Shown one piece after another: positions 1 to 11,097 of a DNA stretch of 64,000 bases; position 1 is the first letter of the stretch, and the number at the start of each line of letters is the position of its first letter. The notes under the pieces are model-generated. The model saw only the letters and a program-made list of their open reading frames with translations. It had not been told where the DNA came from and did no database searches. The stretch comes from Sambucus nigra (Eukaryota > Streptophyta > Magnoliopsida > Dipsacales > Adoxaceae): NCBI GenBank assembly GCA_949130495.1, contig OX422213.1, positions 541,663,467 to 541,727,466 on the forward strand, given 5' to 3'. The position numbers and the translations under genes are program-made.

Positions 1-1553
1 TTATTAGTATTACGTATAAGGTTTCATCTCTAACCTTAACTCGAAGGGTTTTCTCACTTATTTCGTGACACTCGTGGACTCTATTCTTCCAAGTAGAAAA
101 TTCAGTAGGTGTCACATCTACGTTTCATCGTAATTCTCTTACGCGCCTCACACTTTAACATATCAATTTACTAACCCTAAAGTAAACATCTCATAAATAC
201 CATTCTCGTCGAGTATTAATGATCCCAACATTTATTTATACGCCCTACTGGTCCTCTATGTCTCCCAAATCATTATACCAAGAATGCCCAAGAATTATAT
301 CACGAAAATTCAATTTTTAAATCATTAACAAAGGGAAATAGTAGTCTGCCAGGACTGGTCGATCGATCGAAGTTTGGGGCTCGATCGATCGAACCTTCGA
401 TCGATCGAAGCTCTAGGCTCGATCGATCGATCAAGTAGATCTGCGAAAATCTGCAGAATTGCAGTTACGGGTTCTACCAATTTTCTTCATCCAAAACCAT
501 GTTTTTCCATTCTAAACGTCCCAAAAATCCTACTACTAACATTATATCAATATACCAGATGTTTTCAACGTAAAGCATGCGCATATCTAACATTAAACAT
601 GGATAATTAACCCAAAATCTCATCTAATCATCAAGAACCCTAGAGTTTTTCTTAATCATGGTTCTAATCTGTTTTTACCAGAATTTCCTTCTAATATATC
701 ATCAAAACTTCGTGGGTTATATTCCTCTACATGGCAAGGATTCCAGAATTTTCATACAATCAATACTACATGCATTTTCCTATCACAAATTGGGTTTTCT
801 TCTACATAATTCATCCCTAATCATTCCTAAACTAATATGAAGATTGCACCAACGAAAATAGAAAGTTAAACACTTGCCTAGGATTTCTGGTATTCTGATT
901 CACGGCTGACTTTGGTATGGCTGCGTTCCTCGTCTCGCGATCTATGCGGTAGTGGTGGTTGTGGTGCAAACGGAACACTTTTGGGGCCTTGGATTGCCTT
1001 GGAGCTTTCTCCTTCCCTCTCCAATGGCCGTCACTTGTGTTTTTGTTTTCTAACCCTAGCTGACTAACCTAAATGGCTGATATAGGTTGCTGAATTTCGT
1101 GGGTTTAATTACCCAAAAAGGTGAAATGACTAAATTGCCCTCCCGGGGTACCAATTAGGCCTAAAAACGCCCCGAGACCCAAATTAAAGCCCTGGGTACA
1201 CTTTTCTGACTATCTCAACCCTTCCGGATGCGTTGGCGCACTCAAAACGACCATACGAACAACTTATAAAATACTCACTTTTTATTTAACAAAATTTAGT
1301 CCCGACGCGACACGGGCGCGTCCCGATTCAAATTTCCAAAATTGTCATTTAACTCACTCATGACATTCAATATAATCAATAACATATATTACTTTGCTCA
1401 TTAGTAATATTCAACCAATTTCCCATAATTACTAACTCTCGTCACGTTAATAATTATAACATAATTAATTTTCAAATTTTTATTAAATAATTCATTCACA
1501 TTAACTTTAATAAATCCCCAAATTAATATAGCATAAAAATACGGGGTATTACA
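1..1553 (-). mobile_element. Ty3/gypsy (Tekay-like) LTR, partial, minus orientation
   Basis: Read on the minus strand this begins TGTAATACCCCGTATTTTTA at 1553, a common start of plant Ty3/gypsy LTRs, and continues as AT-rich U3 followed by a leader-like stretch (about 1300-880). The other end lies outside the window, so length and target duplication cannot be checked. No polypurine tract lies to the right of 1553, so it is either the 5' LTR of an element lying to the left or a solo LTR. The candidate target site is ATTTA at 1554-1558. Small ORFs inside it are not credible genes. Confidence 0.6.
357..435. repeat. GATCGATCGA palindrome cluster inside the LTR
   Basis: Four blocks of overlapping TCGATCGA palindromes occur in 79 bases, separated by short spacers. 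The second and third blocks are arranged as inverted copies. They lie in the transcribed part of the Tekay-like LTR. Function is unknown. Confidence 0.8.
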
Positions 1554-2203
1554 ATTTATTACTTGATTGCTTAGGCTAACAAGATTGTTAATTAGCCGGT
1601 GTAACTAGTGTGACTAAGTCATGTGTCCCAAAGTTGTGGCTTGAAAATATTATGAATATTAGAATTTTATGAGACATTAGATGGTAGTGTTGCACTTGGT
1701 TCAGAATTGAATGGATTGATTATGTGATCGCGCATATATATTTGTGTTGTGATACCTTGGATGACACTAGGTTAGCATAAGGATCTCGTAGGAGATATCA
1801 ATCGGGTAAAACTTTGTGATAAGGTGACTGACTTAACAATCATTGGCGTGTATAATAATAAGTGTTAAGGTTATATCATCCTAGGCTAGGCATGTCACAA
1901 GATTTGTTTGAGGAAATGTAGGTCGTGAATTATAACATAGAACGATCCATGATGATGAGTTCATAGGTGATCGTAACATGTTTGGTGATTATCGAACATC
2001 TCGAGGTTTTTTTGAATAGACATGTTACGCATGATTGAGAATTTGCAGTAAGGCCTTTGGGTTCACTGTGATTGAATTGGAAATGGTGATTGATGAAATT
2101 AAAGTCTTTAAGTTTAGAGCATGGTGTTGAGGATGAAATTAGTATAGATCCTAAAGGTGAGGACCAAGAATTTCGAGGACGAAATTGCATAAGGAGGGAA
2201 GTT
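1554..2203 (+). other. 3' tail of a plus-strand Tekay-like Ty3/gypsy element
   Basis: This stretch sits between the minus-strand LTR and the start of the 2204 LTR. Its last 45 bases read AATTTCGAGGACGAAATT followed by AAGGAGGGAAG, the arrangement typical of the end of Tekay/Del-type chromoviruses just before the 3' LTR. No open frame longer than about 85 codons is present on the plus strand, and I could not recognise chromodomain or integrase sequence. It is therefore annotated as non-coding or decayed 3' internal sequence. The rest of the element is cut off by the 1-1553 LTR. Confidence 0.55.
2190..2203 (+). promoter_or_regulatory. Polypurine tract of the Tekay-like element
   Basis: The sequence TAAGGAGGGAAGTT directly precedes the LTR start TGTTATAACTCGCC at 2204. 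It is purine-rich and in the expected place for plus-strand priming. It fixes the orientation of the element as plus. Confidence 0.7.
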
Positions 2204-2443
2204 TGTTATAACTCGCCCTAGAAATAAATATATTTTTATATAAATTAGGTATTTTATCCGGGAAAATATTTGGAGAAAATAAGCACATGAGTATTGAGCT
2301 AAAATTATACAAAAAGGTGACATGTCGAACGTAGGGATTAAAAAGGAAAATTTACGTTGCATGGTCCGCATTGATGAATACCCATGTTAGATTAGTTGGT
2401 AAAAATACATTGGTGAAGTTCGACGCGAATTAGTCGAGGAACG
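2204..2443 (+). mobile_element. Tekay-like 3' LTR, segment 1 of 3
   Basis: The first 240 bases of the LTR, beginning TGTTATAACTCGCC, run to the insertion site of E1. The last five bases (GAACG, 2439-2443) are the E1 target duplication. The LTR resumes at 7581 and again after 17123. Joined length is about 3.1 kb, consistent with the long LTRs of Tekay/Del elements. Confidence 0.6.
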
Positions 2444-3003
2444 TGTAGGTCCAGAATATAACTTGAACTAAACTTTTCTTTAGAAGAATTAAGTTAAGGA
2501 TGAATACGAACCAACTTTTTCTTTTTGAAAAATGCTTTTCAATTTATCTAAACCACACCAAGATGTGACATAAAACTAACTTAATCAAATTTTATCTTGT
2601 TTAACCCTAATCATGCAACTAGTGATTAAAGAAAGTAAAATAAAGTAGAGCAATACTCACAAAGCCGATGTACGAGGAAAACCACAAATGGGAAAAACCT
2701 CGGACGGCCTAGGACAGACAATTATTATGACAATGGTTTTAAAAAGTCAGACGGTAGTCTTATTCAACGACTCGATCCACCCACGAGATTTGACGCTCCT
2801 CTGATCTTCCACCTATATTCACGGTGCCCACGCAGAAAGTAACCTTCTTCTAAAATGCTCGTCTATAGCAGCCGCCTCCATGAATGCCTCGGAATCCACC
2901 GATACGGCCTTGTGTCTTCTACGATGTTGAACACCAAATTAACCTACTTAGCTTCTCCACCGCAAAACCATCAATGTTCAAGTGTTGAACAAACCAATGC
3001 AAT
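2444..3003 (-). repeat. E1 3' LTR, truncated
   Basis: It matches the first part of the 6358-7575 LTR almost base by base from TGTAGGTCC to about 2995 (shared landmarks include the TTTATCTTGTTTAACCC and AGTGTTGAA blocks). The homology then stops, and the sequence becomes 3' untranslated region homologous to E2 around 12560. About half of the LTR, including the TATA region and the TTACA end, is deleted. Confidence 0.7.
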
Positions 3004-4440
3004 AAAAATATGTCAATGATCAAAGTGAACTGGATACGCAATATGTCCAGAAATAACCCAGTACTAAAATGCAAACAGTATGCAGTAGGGTATTGAAACA
3101 AAATGAGCAAGGGACATCGTTTGAATGAAACGAGACGTCGCTCGAACGATAAGCTATGTCGTTAGAACGACAGATTCTCGTGATAATGGATCTCTCTCAA
3201 ACGAGTAAATTAAAATTTCACTGTCTCCCTGGAATGTTAAACAGTATTGCGCAGTGGAAAAAATTCCTGAAGATTCTAACTGGAAGGGGCTCAAAATTGT
3301 AAAATAGTAGCAAAACAGTATCTAAGCTAAGAAAACTCAAAACAAACAAATATGAGTAACATGCCAACATAGTAATGATGTGCTCAAACATGAACATGGA
3401 ATGTATGGACGTGAACTCCAACAAATGAATCACAATTCCAACATATCGAAATGATTAAGAAGCTCTAATTGATAGCAATCAATCATCAAACTTTATCATA
3501 TCCATATGTGACAATTAAAGTGTGAGCTTAATAAACTAAACAAACATCATGCACACGAATCTCGAATTTTGACGATTCTATAAATAACAGCGTCATGACA
3601 CGATTTTCAACGATAGGATTCTTTGTGCACACCCATTTAAAATTTTAATCCATCAAAACTCCCTTAAATATATCATATTTTTTTTAATGAACTAAAAACA
3701 TTTAGCCCATTTTTGGCATATGATTCTTTTTATTGCCTTATGATTTTTTTTGGGCTCTTTTAAATGGTGGCTTGCACGACGAGTCAATTTTACACTCTCG
3801 CAACCCTTTCCTGTGAACACTCATCATTTTTTCAAATTAATCCTCACAGTAAACGGTTATTACATGCACACCTCCTCCTTAAGTCTACTTACTCATAGAT
3901 GACAAAATTGAGATAAGAACGTCTCACCAAAATCAAATATACAAGAGTGGTCAAACATCCATATAAATTCGTGCATGTGTGTAAAGATGGTATATAAACA
4001 AAGTCGAATCAAAACGCATATCAACTTCAAAACAACCCATAATACAATGGTTAAGATCATTCTAAGCATCAATAATAATGACCAAATTTCCTAGCCACAT
4101 GGATAATGGAAGGAAGGGAGTCCAAGCACACCAATATGCCACATCAAACATGTTAACTAATGACACAAAAACAAAACTAAAAATCTTTTTAGCTTTTTCA
4201 AAATATTTTGACTCAAATAAAAGAAAAATCTTTTTGTGTTTTTCTAAAAAAATTTCAAAACCAAATATCTTTTTGTATTTTTCAAATAAGATGCAATAAA
4301 TGAAAAATTATAATACAAAATGATAAACATGTCATAATACTAGAAAAGTATATATCATGAATGAAAAGACTAGCATATGACAAACATGGTAACATAATCA
4401 TCCTTTAGATATAGCGTGGGAAAAATCAAGTGCAACCAAA
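3004..4440 (-). other. E1 3' untranslated region
   Basis: A non-coding stretch of about 1.4 kb, collinear with E2 12560-14040 (shared blocks at 3440-3560 and 12960-13100, for example). It holds CGTTCGAACG-type palindromes at 3118-3205, a purine tract on the minus strand near 3875-3895 (AAGGAGGAGGTG), and a degenerate tandem array at 4160-4290 built on CTTTTTGTATTTTTC. Small ORFs here are AT-rich chance frames. Confidence 0.65.
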
Positions 4441-4471
4441 TGAGAACCATGAAGTTTTATTCCTAAAGCCT

Positions 4472-6324
4472 CTAAGTTCGATTTCCTAACCCAAGTAGGT
4501 ATAACATAATGCATAGGGGGGTTTTAGGAACTGACACGACTTTATTCCTAAACTTCCTAGAAGCATTCCAAAAGTCATAGAAAAAACGTCTAAGGTGACC
4601 TTTCTTATCGCAATGGGAACAAGTGTAAATACGGTGGGAATGATTACCAAAATGTCGGCCATTCCTCACGTTCCTAGTGGGATCTCTCACATGATTGGTA
4701 TTAGCTTTGGGGCTGGGAAAAAATCTCTCATCATAGCCTATAACAATCCTTTATTTCTTGACTTGGACAGTGCCTAACATCCTATCCAACTTCTCTGACC
4801 TAGACTCCAAGTCAAACTTAACTTTAGACGAGTATCTCAAACTCTCCTCCAACTCCTTAATCGTAGACTCAAGTAGACGCCTAGAATCCTCAAATTCTAG
4901 AAACTCCTTTTTCAAAGCCTACATCAAATATTTAGGGGTATCTATTTCTTTCCCAGCATACTCTACCTTCTCCCTCAGCTTCTTTTCCTGTTCCCTAAGA
5001 TCCTCAATCAACGCATAATTATTTTCTACGAAACGCTCATTCAACTTAGCTTAAAATTTCGAGTTAGCCTTTTTCACCTTCACCGTCTCCTCAAACAACT
5101 CTCGAAATTCAACTTGCAACTCTCCTACGTCAATCTCCTCATCCTCGCTCTCATCACCCTCACCCTCTCGGGAAGCACTCTCAACAACCTCAGAAGTGTC
5201 ATGCACGTGAGTATCCTCGAGGGAAGATATATCGTCGTCGATCACATGACCTTCCATAAACGTAACAAAGTTCTGCTCAATAGGGGAAATTTCTCCCTCT
5301 TCTGGTTCACTATCACTTAAGGTGGCATTGTATGATATAGGTTTCTTTCCCTCTTTCTTAAGTCTAGTGGGACACTCAGCTATTTTGTGACCAAATCTTT
5401 CATACCCAAAATAACGATCTGAATCATCTCTCTTAGGTTTCTCAAACTTATCCTTAGAGGTAGACGCTACCTTGTTGTTCTTGAATTTCTTAAACTTTTT
5501 AGTATCTTTCGATTGCTTTTAAAATTGAAGAAATTTTTTGAACTTCTTTGCCAACAAGACGACATCCTCAAAGTCGAAATTGGAATTGTCATTCGAAACT
5601 TTAGTATCCTCCTTCAGGGCTTTTAAAGAAATTCCCTTTTCTTTCTTTGCCACTTGCTTGGACGTAAACATATTGAGTTCATAGGTTTGCACGTGACCTA
5701 CGATCTCTTCCAGTTTCTATGAGTTAAGCATACTAAGGGAATTCCTAACGGTCACTTTCACATCAAACCTACTCGACAACAATCTCAAAATTTTCTAATC
5801 ACTCGGTTATTGAGAATCATCTCACCTAGGTTAAAATCCACATTAGAAATCGTAGACAACGTAGTGTAAAATTCTTCAAATGTCTCACTCTCTAATATCT
5901 TAATCGTCTCAAATTGTGTAGTGAAATTTTGTAACATAGACGCCCTAATCGTGCTCGTTCCCTCGTGAGTGAGTGAAAGTGTATCCCAAGCTTCTTTTGA
6001 TATTTCACAAGTCATGATCCTATTGTACTCTTCAGGTGTGACATATGAGGAAATAACGTGCAGACCTTTAGAGTTATACAATGCAAACCTATGTTTAGTC
6101 TCAGTCCCTGACTCAACGGGTTTCAAACTAGTCACCTCACCCTCTCGTGTGATAGGTGGTGACCAACCTTTTTCAACATCTAACCACACACGCTCATTGA
6201 TTGATTTTAAAGCACTTCTCATTCTCATTTTCCAATAATCATAGCTAGTGCCATAAAAAATAGGAGTATGAAAACTATCATAATTTCCAAAATTAATCCT
6301 TACAAGAAGAAAGGGATCAAACAA
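4472..6324 (-). pseudogene. gag: E1 gag (Sirevirus-type), decayed
   Basis: Structural capsid protein of a Ty1/copia Sirevirus-like element, which would form cytoplasmic particles. The first 179 codons (6324-5785) are open and carry the Retrotran_gag_2 (UBN2) signature YDYWKMRMRSALKSINERVW and KEAWDTLSLTHEGTSTIR. After a stop at 5785 the frame shifts several times. The first zinc knuckle (about 5405-5380) survives as RYFGYERFGHKIAECP, with both leading cysteines changed to tyrosine. An acidic serine/glutamate stretch follows (5257-5051). A second zinc-finger-like motif, CSHCDKKGHLRRFF, lies near 4620-4575 with its last cysteine replaced by phenylalanine. The upstream GTTGTATCAGAGC primer site and the homologous, less damaged copy in E2 support the assignment. 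The start codon at 6324 is the first ATG in frame. Confidence 0.75.
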
Positions 6325-6340
6325 AATAAAAATGTATTTC

Positions 6341-6354
6341 TAGCTCTGATACAA
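6341..6354 (-). promoter_or_regulatory. E1 primer-binding site (initiator Met tRNA type)
   Basis: On the minus strand, three bases after the LTR end, the sequence reads TTGTATCAGAGCTAG. It differs by one base from the plant TTGGTATCAGAGC primer site complementary to initiator methionine tRNA. Confidence 0.75.
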
Positions 6355-6357
6355 CTT

Positions 6358-7575
6358 TGTAGGTCCCGAATATAACTTGAACAAAACTTTTACTTGAGTG
6401 AAATTAAGTTAAGGATGAATACAAAAAAAAATTCTTTGAAAAACTCTTTTCAATTTATCTAAACCACATCAACATGTGACACAAATTAACTTAACCAAAT
6501 TTTATCTTGTTTAACCCAAAGCATGCAACTAGTGATTAGAGCAAGTAAAATAAAGTAAAGAAATACTCACAATGCCGATGTACGAGGAAAATCACAAATG
6601 GGGAAAACCTCGAACGACCAGACAATCACTATGACAATGGTTTTACAAAGTTAGACGGTAGTCTTATACAACGACTCGATCCATCCATGAGACTTGACGT
6701 TCCTCTGATCTTCCACCAATCTTCACAGTGCCCACGCAGAAAGTAATATTCTTCTACGATGCTCGTCCATAGCAGTCACCTCCACGAATGCTTCGATATC
6801 CATCAATATGGACTTGTTTTGTCTACGATGTTGAACACGAAAGTAACCTTCTTTTCTTTTCCACCACAAAACAAGCAATGTTCAAGTGTTGAAAAAACCC
6901 AACTTGGTGCAACAAAGATCACATAAACAAATGGTAATGATAATTCAGATCTTTGTAAACTCTAAGGATGTGTTTAAGCTTTATATACCTTAGAAAACTT
7001 TGTGCAAAAACCTCTCTGGATTGTAAACTATTTTTCGTACTGCATGCACACACTTCGATAAAACTGGAACACGCCTATTTATAATTATTTTAAGGCGGTG
7101 GCTTCTCATTCGAGCGAGATACTATGTCGTTCTAACGACAGTAGATCTCATTCGAACGACATCGTATATCGTTTGAACGACATCGCCCATATTAGAGTCC
7201 AAACTAAAACAATCTCTAATTCGTCGTTATAAGCTCTAAACGAAGTGTAAACAAGTAAAACACTTGTATAACATTTTCTATTAAAAATAACATCCTTATT
7301 TTTGTAAAATAAAATTTCGAGTTTCTTTAACATTATGCAATCATACCTGAGTGATCTCGAAATGCAATTAGACTTTTAAGACGAGAAATTCGAACCAATT
7401 AAACTTCGGCATAATCAATTCCTTGAAGCTTTGTCGCAATATCTTCAATTAATCTTCGATACGTCATAGTCTGTGTGGGATCAGACAATGAAAATCTGCC
7501 TATGACTCAAACATGTTTTGTTCCCATAATAAGTCAAAACTACATTAAGACTCAATTGGAAATTTGGTCCTTACA
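6358..7575 (-). repeat. E1 5' LTR (1218 bp)
   Basis: A complete LTR with TG...CA ends. On the minus strand it starts TGTAAGGACCAAATTT and ends GGACCTACA. A TATA-like box (AATTATAAATAGG, plus coordinates 7076-7086) lies in the middle. Just upstream of it (7100-7190) is a cluster of CGTTCGAACG-type palindromes. The transcription start would be expected 25-35 bases downstream of the TATA box, near 7045-7050. Confidence 0.75.
7095..7190. promoter_or_regulatory. Palindrome cluster upstream of the E1 LTR TATA box
   Basis: Four imperfect palindromes of the form CTCGTTCGAACGAG or GTCGTTAGAACGAC occur in under 100 bases, ending about 15 bases upstream of the TATA box on the minus strand. The same arrangement recurs in all the other family LTRs in the window, which suggests a promoter function. 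Confidence 0.6.
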
Positions 7576-7580
7576 GAACG

Positions 7581-9804
7581 GACGTGACACGGACTTAGTA
7601 AATACAATGCCTTTTTTTTACAGTACGTGACACATAAAGATTGGGAACTTGCATGATTTTTATAGGATTCCTTGTTGCCGATAAAAATAATCTGACCGAA
7701 TGTTTGGAGTCCTAATTTTAAAAAAAAAGAGAAATTTAACACCCGGGCCGATCGACTGGCATGGGGGCTGCGGTCGACCGTGACTACCCATTAGCCCTAG
7801 GCGTGAATTTCTTTTTTTATTTTGTCTTGATCCCAACACTTGGATCTCTTGAGTTGTCGATCGTGGGAAGCCTTATACCTGATATGGTAATGTTTGTGAT
7901 GGTGTTATTTCCTCTTTGGGTATAAGCCTATGGTTGGGGTTCTAAGACAACAAAATCGTGTAAGTTGGAAGAGCACAAAACCCACCAGATTTCTAACTTC
8001 TTCTCTCTCAAGCTTACAGCTCCCATGGCAGGAGACCTTCTATCTAATATTATTCTCACCCATTCCTACAACACCCAAGTCCATTCACTAACACTAGAGA
8101 CCACAACCAAGTTCTCAACCCTTGTAGAAACCCTAGGACAACTTGCTAGAAGATAAAGATGATGTTCTTGATGTTTATTGGGTATTTGAAGAAGGTTCCT
8201 TAGGTACTGAAAAGATCTCACATGAAAATGGGGAATGAATTTATGGACACAAGCTTGGGTGGGATTTTAGAGACCCCTTTGAGACCATATTTAGAGGTGG
8301 GGGTTCCTCTATCTTCTTCACCATCTCTACCATTATTAGAGCTTATTGAGGTGGGCGAACTAACTTTAATTTATGTTTGTTTAGCATAGTGTAAATTCAG
8401 CATGTTTATTTACATATATTAGACTAAATATATGTAGGATTGACATTAGTTTGCATCTAAGTATTGATTAATAATCATATTAGAATTTGTATGAAAATTG
8501 GTTTTAAAAAGATGATTTTTAAATGGCTTTTGAAATGTAAAAATTTTCAGAATATGTGCTCTTAACATTTTAAGTAATAAAATATTTTAGAATGGTGTTT
8601 AACGTATAAATGATGCAATTTTATGCAAATAAATGCATTAGGATTGTATAAACCATTTTTATTAGACAAAGAGAGGATTTTCTACTTGAAAAATGAAGAT
8701 GAATATGAGAAGGAGACAATTTTAGTTTGATGAATATTTAAAGTGTGTGAAACTCATGTAAAAAAATAAAGTGGGTTTAATAATTTAAATGTATGAAAAG
8801 TAAGGTTTTACTTGAACGGTGGTATAAAAGTTGATAAGGAAAGATAAATGGTTGAAATGTGAGAATAATAGCAAAGTGGGTGTTGAGATGAAAATTTTCA
8901 TAAATAAAGTGTGTATTTCAAATATTGGAAAAATGGCACTTTAATATGTGAAAGGATGTGATTTTATATATTAAAAATGTTATAGTTGTAAGTAAGAAAA
9001 TGGAGTTAATTATGGTATTGTAAAAGTTTTAAAATGGTTTAAAAGGTGTTTAAAAGGTAAAATGTGAACTTAATAACCATTTCGGAAAAATAACACTTGA
9101 AAAGGACCAAATAGTAAGTTTTGGCAAATGAATGGTAAATTGGTACTTTACATGAAATGGGATATTTTTATGTAAATAAAATATCAAATAATGGTTTTAC
9201 ACTACCGTGGGTTGAATGATAAATTAAGTCCTAAAATGTGGATGATTTTGGTACTAAATTAACAAGTGGGTTCAGAAAGTACTTAAAGAAGAACGAAATC
9301 ATTTTCCAAGTGTTAATGGAAAAACGAACGGTTAAGTCCGGACTTTTGGCTTCGTCCGGTAAAGGTGGAATAATGACATTTGTTAAATGTTAAAACACAT
9401 AAAATAAACTTGGATGACACCGTTATAAAGCAACAAGATCCCAGAGCCGTTGGGTAAAAAGTCATAAATCATTGGCCAGAGCATATGGTGCACATAAGTG
9501 TCGGTGTAGAGCCCGTGTAAGTATGCGATAAAGGAAATATGTAACATATCACGAAATCGATTGTGTGGTAAAATGTGTAAATATAACCTAACTTGAATGA
9601 AGGTAATAAAAGTTTCGGTATAGGTAAATGGACAAGTAAATGCGTAAATCCATAGATCCCATAAAGAAATGAAAAGGGCTAAAAGGAGTAAATAAATGGG
9701 TGGTTAAGCAACCTTGATGGTTAAACCCATATTTAACACAAGAATGTGTTGTACAAATAATTTTCAAAGATTAAATAAGTATTTTCTAATACGGCAAATG
9801 CGTG
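7581..9804 (+). mobile_element. Tekay-like 3' LTR, segment 2 of 3
   Basis: This 2.2 kb lies between E1 and E2. It has no coding ORF above 66 codons and no recognisable protein. It is AT-rich with a leader-like part (7740-8160: GGGCCGATCGACTGG, then a pyrimidine-rich tract and an upstream ATG at 7965). A long A/T- and G-rich stretch with many TAAAATG words follows (8400-9780). Continuity with segments 1 and 3 is inferred from the target duplications of E1 and E2, which rejoin cleanly. Confidence 0.5.
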
Positions 9805-9810
9805 TGTAGG

Positions 9811-9953
9811 CACTTCTCATTCGCATTTTCCAATAAGCATAATTTGTGCCATCCAAAATAGGAGCAAGAATACTTTCAAAACCTCCAAAATTCATCCTGA
9901 AATATACAAGGGATCAACACAATAAAAATATATTTCTAGCTCTCATACCAATT
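9811..9953 (-). pseudogene. gag: E2 second unit: gag 5' fragment and primer site
   Basis: The minus-strand translation of about 9900-9815 gives the start of the family gag (HAPILDGTNYAYWKMRM-like, with frameshifts). It matches the gag starts at about 6250 and 15800. A primer site, TTGGTATGAGAGCTAG (9952-9937), precedes it and differs from the plant initiator-Met consensus at one base. It is broken off at 9811, where the element jumps to the LTR terminus TGTAGG. Confidence 0.65.
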
Positions 9954-11097
9954 TTTAGGCCCTTTTTTTCTATGTAGAATGTGTTTTAAGGATGACAAAA
10001 AAACTTTCGTTTATGAAAAACCCTTTTCCAATTTTTTCAAACCTCACCCAGTTGTGAACCGATTTTAACTTAACCAAATTTTATCTTGATTAATCCTAAC
10101 CACGCATATATTGATTAAAGAAAGTAAATTAAGGAAAAAATGCTCACAATACCGGATGTACAAGGAAACCATTAAGGGAAAAAAACTCGGATGACCCGAG
10201 CCAGATAATCACTATGATGTGCAATTACAAGGAACAGACACAAGTCTTACACAACGACTCGATCCCTATGAGAATTAACGCTCTTCTGAATTTCAACCAC
10301 ACCTTTACAGTTCCCACGCGAATCCTTCCGCGATACTTGTCCACAACGGTCACCTCCACGAATGTCTCGGTGTTCACCAATGTAGCTTGAAAAGTCTACG
10401 AAATCGGAACACGAACTCCTTCGCTTCTTCTCCACAAAACCCAACAATGTTCTTCAAAGTGTAGAACAAACTCCAAAAAGTTGCAAGCAAAGATCACGAT
10501 TGCATTTGATAATGAAAGCTCGGATCTTTGAAACTCTAAGGGTGTTTTGGACTTAGAAAACCTTAGAAAACATGTGCAAAATATGTACTGGATTGTAAAC
10601 TATTTTTCACACTTACAAAATTCTAAGCAAACAACGCCTTAAATAGATTTATTGAGGCGGTGGCTCGCTCGAATGTCTATTAATGTTGTTAGAGCGACAC
10701 ATCAATATAGAGTTTGTATAACATACAACTTTAATCCATTTTTATCAGAATAAAATGAAGTGTAAACATTTTCACACACTTTAAAAACATTTTAAAAATT
10801 ATTTCTTTAATAAAATAACATCCTTATAAAATTTAAAATAAATTTTGAGTCCCATTAAAATTATGCATTCATATCCGAGTGATATCAGAATGCAATTTGA
10901 TTTGAAGATGAAATATGCACCATAAAATCGACATGATATATCTTTGAATCTTTGTCAAAACGTCTTCAATAAACTTTAATAAATCATAGTCTGTGTGGGA
11001 TCGTGACAATAAAAATCTACCTATGACTCAAACGTGATTTGTTCTGAGAATAAGTCAAAAACATACAACGAACTCAATTGAAAATTTTATCCTTACA
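9954..11097 (-). repeat. E2 middle LTR (about 1144 bp)
   Basis: It is homologous throughout to 15904-17118 and to the E1 LTR. On the minus strand it starts TGTAAGGATAAAATTTTC and ends near CCTAAA. Palindromes lie at about 10660-10700 and an AAATAG TATA-like box near 10635. A purine tract (CAAAGGGGGAGATT on the minus strand, 11111-11098) lies immediately upstream, as expected for a 3' LTR. Confidence 0.7.

Larger units (their letters stand above)
2444..7575 (-). mobile_element. E1: Sirevirus-like Ty1/copia element with gag only
   Basis: The element is bounded by TGTAGGTCC at 2444 and GGTCCTTACA ending at 7575, and flanked by the 5-bp direct repeat GAACG (2439-2443 and 7576-7580). It reads on the minus strand: 5' LTR 7575-6358, primer site 6354-6341, decayed gag 6324-4472, a long 3' untranslated region, and a 3' LTR (2444 to about 3003) that lacks its far part. 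No protease, integrase, reverse transcriptase or RNase H sequence is recognisable between gag and the 3' LTR. The gag plan (UBN2-type domain, CCHC, acidic/coiled region, second zinc-finger-like motif) is that of Sireviruses. It would depend on enzymes supplied in trans. Confidence 0.8.

Noticed and set aside
357..435. GATCGATCGA cluster as a CRISPR-like array
   Set aside because: Repeats are short overlapping palindromes with unequal short spacers inside an LTR; the context is a plant retrotransposon.
1554..2203. Chromodomain of the Tekay-like element
   Set aside because: Translation of this stretch gave no chromodomain residues; only the terminal polypurine context is recognisable.
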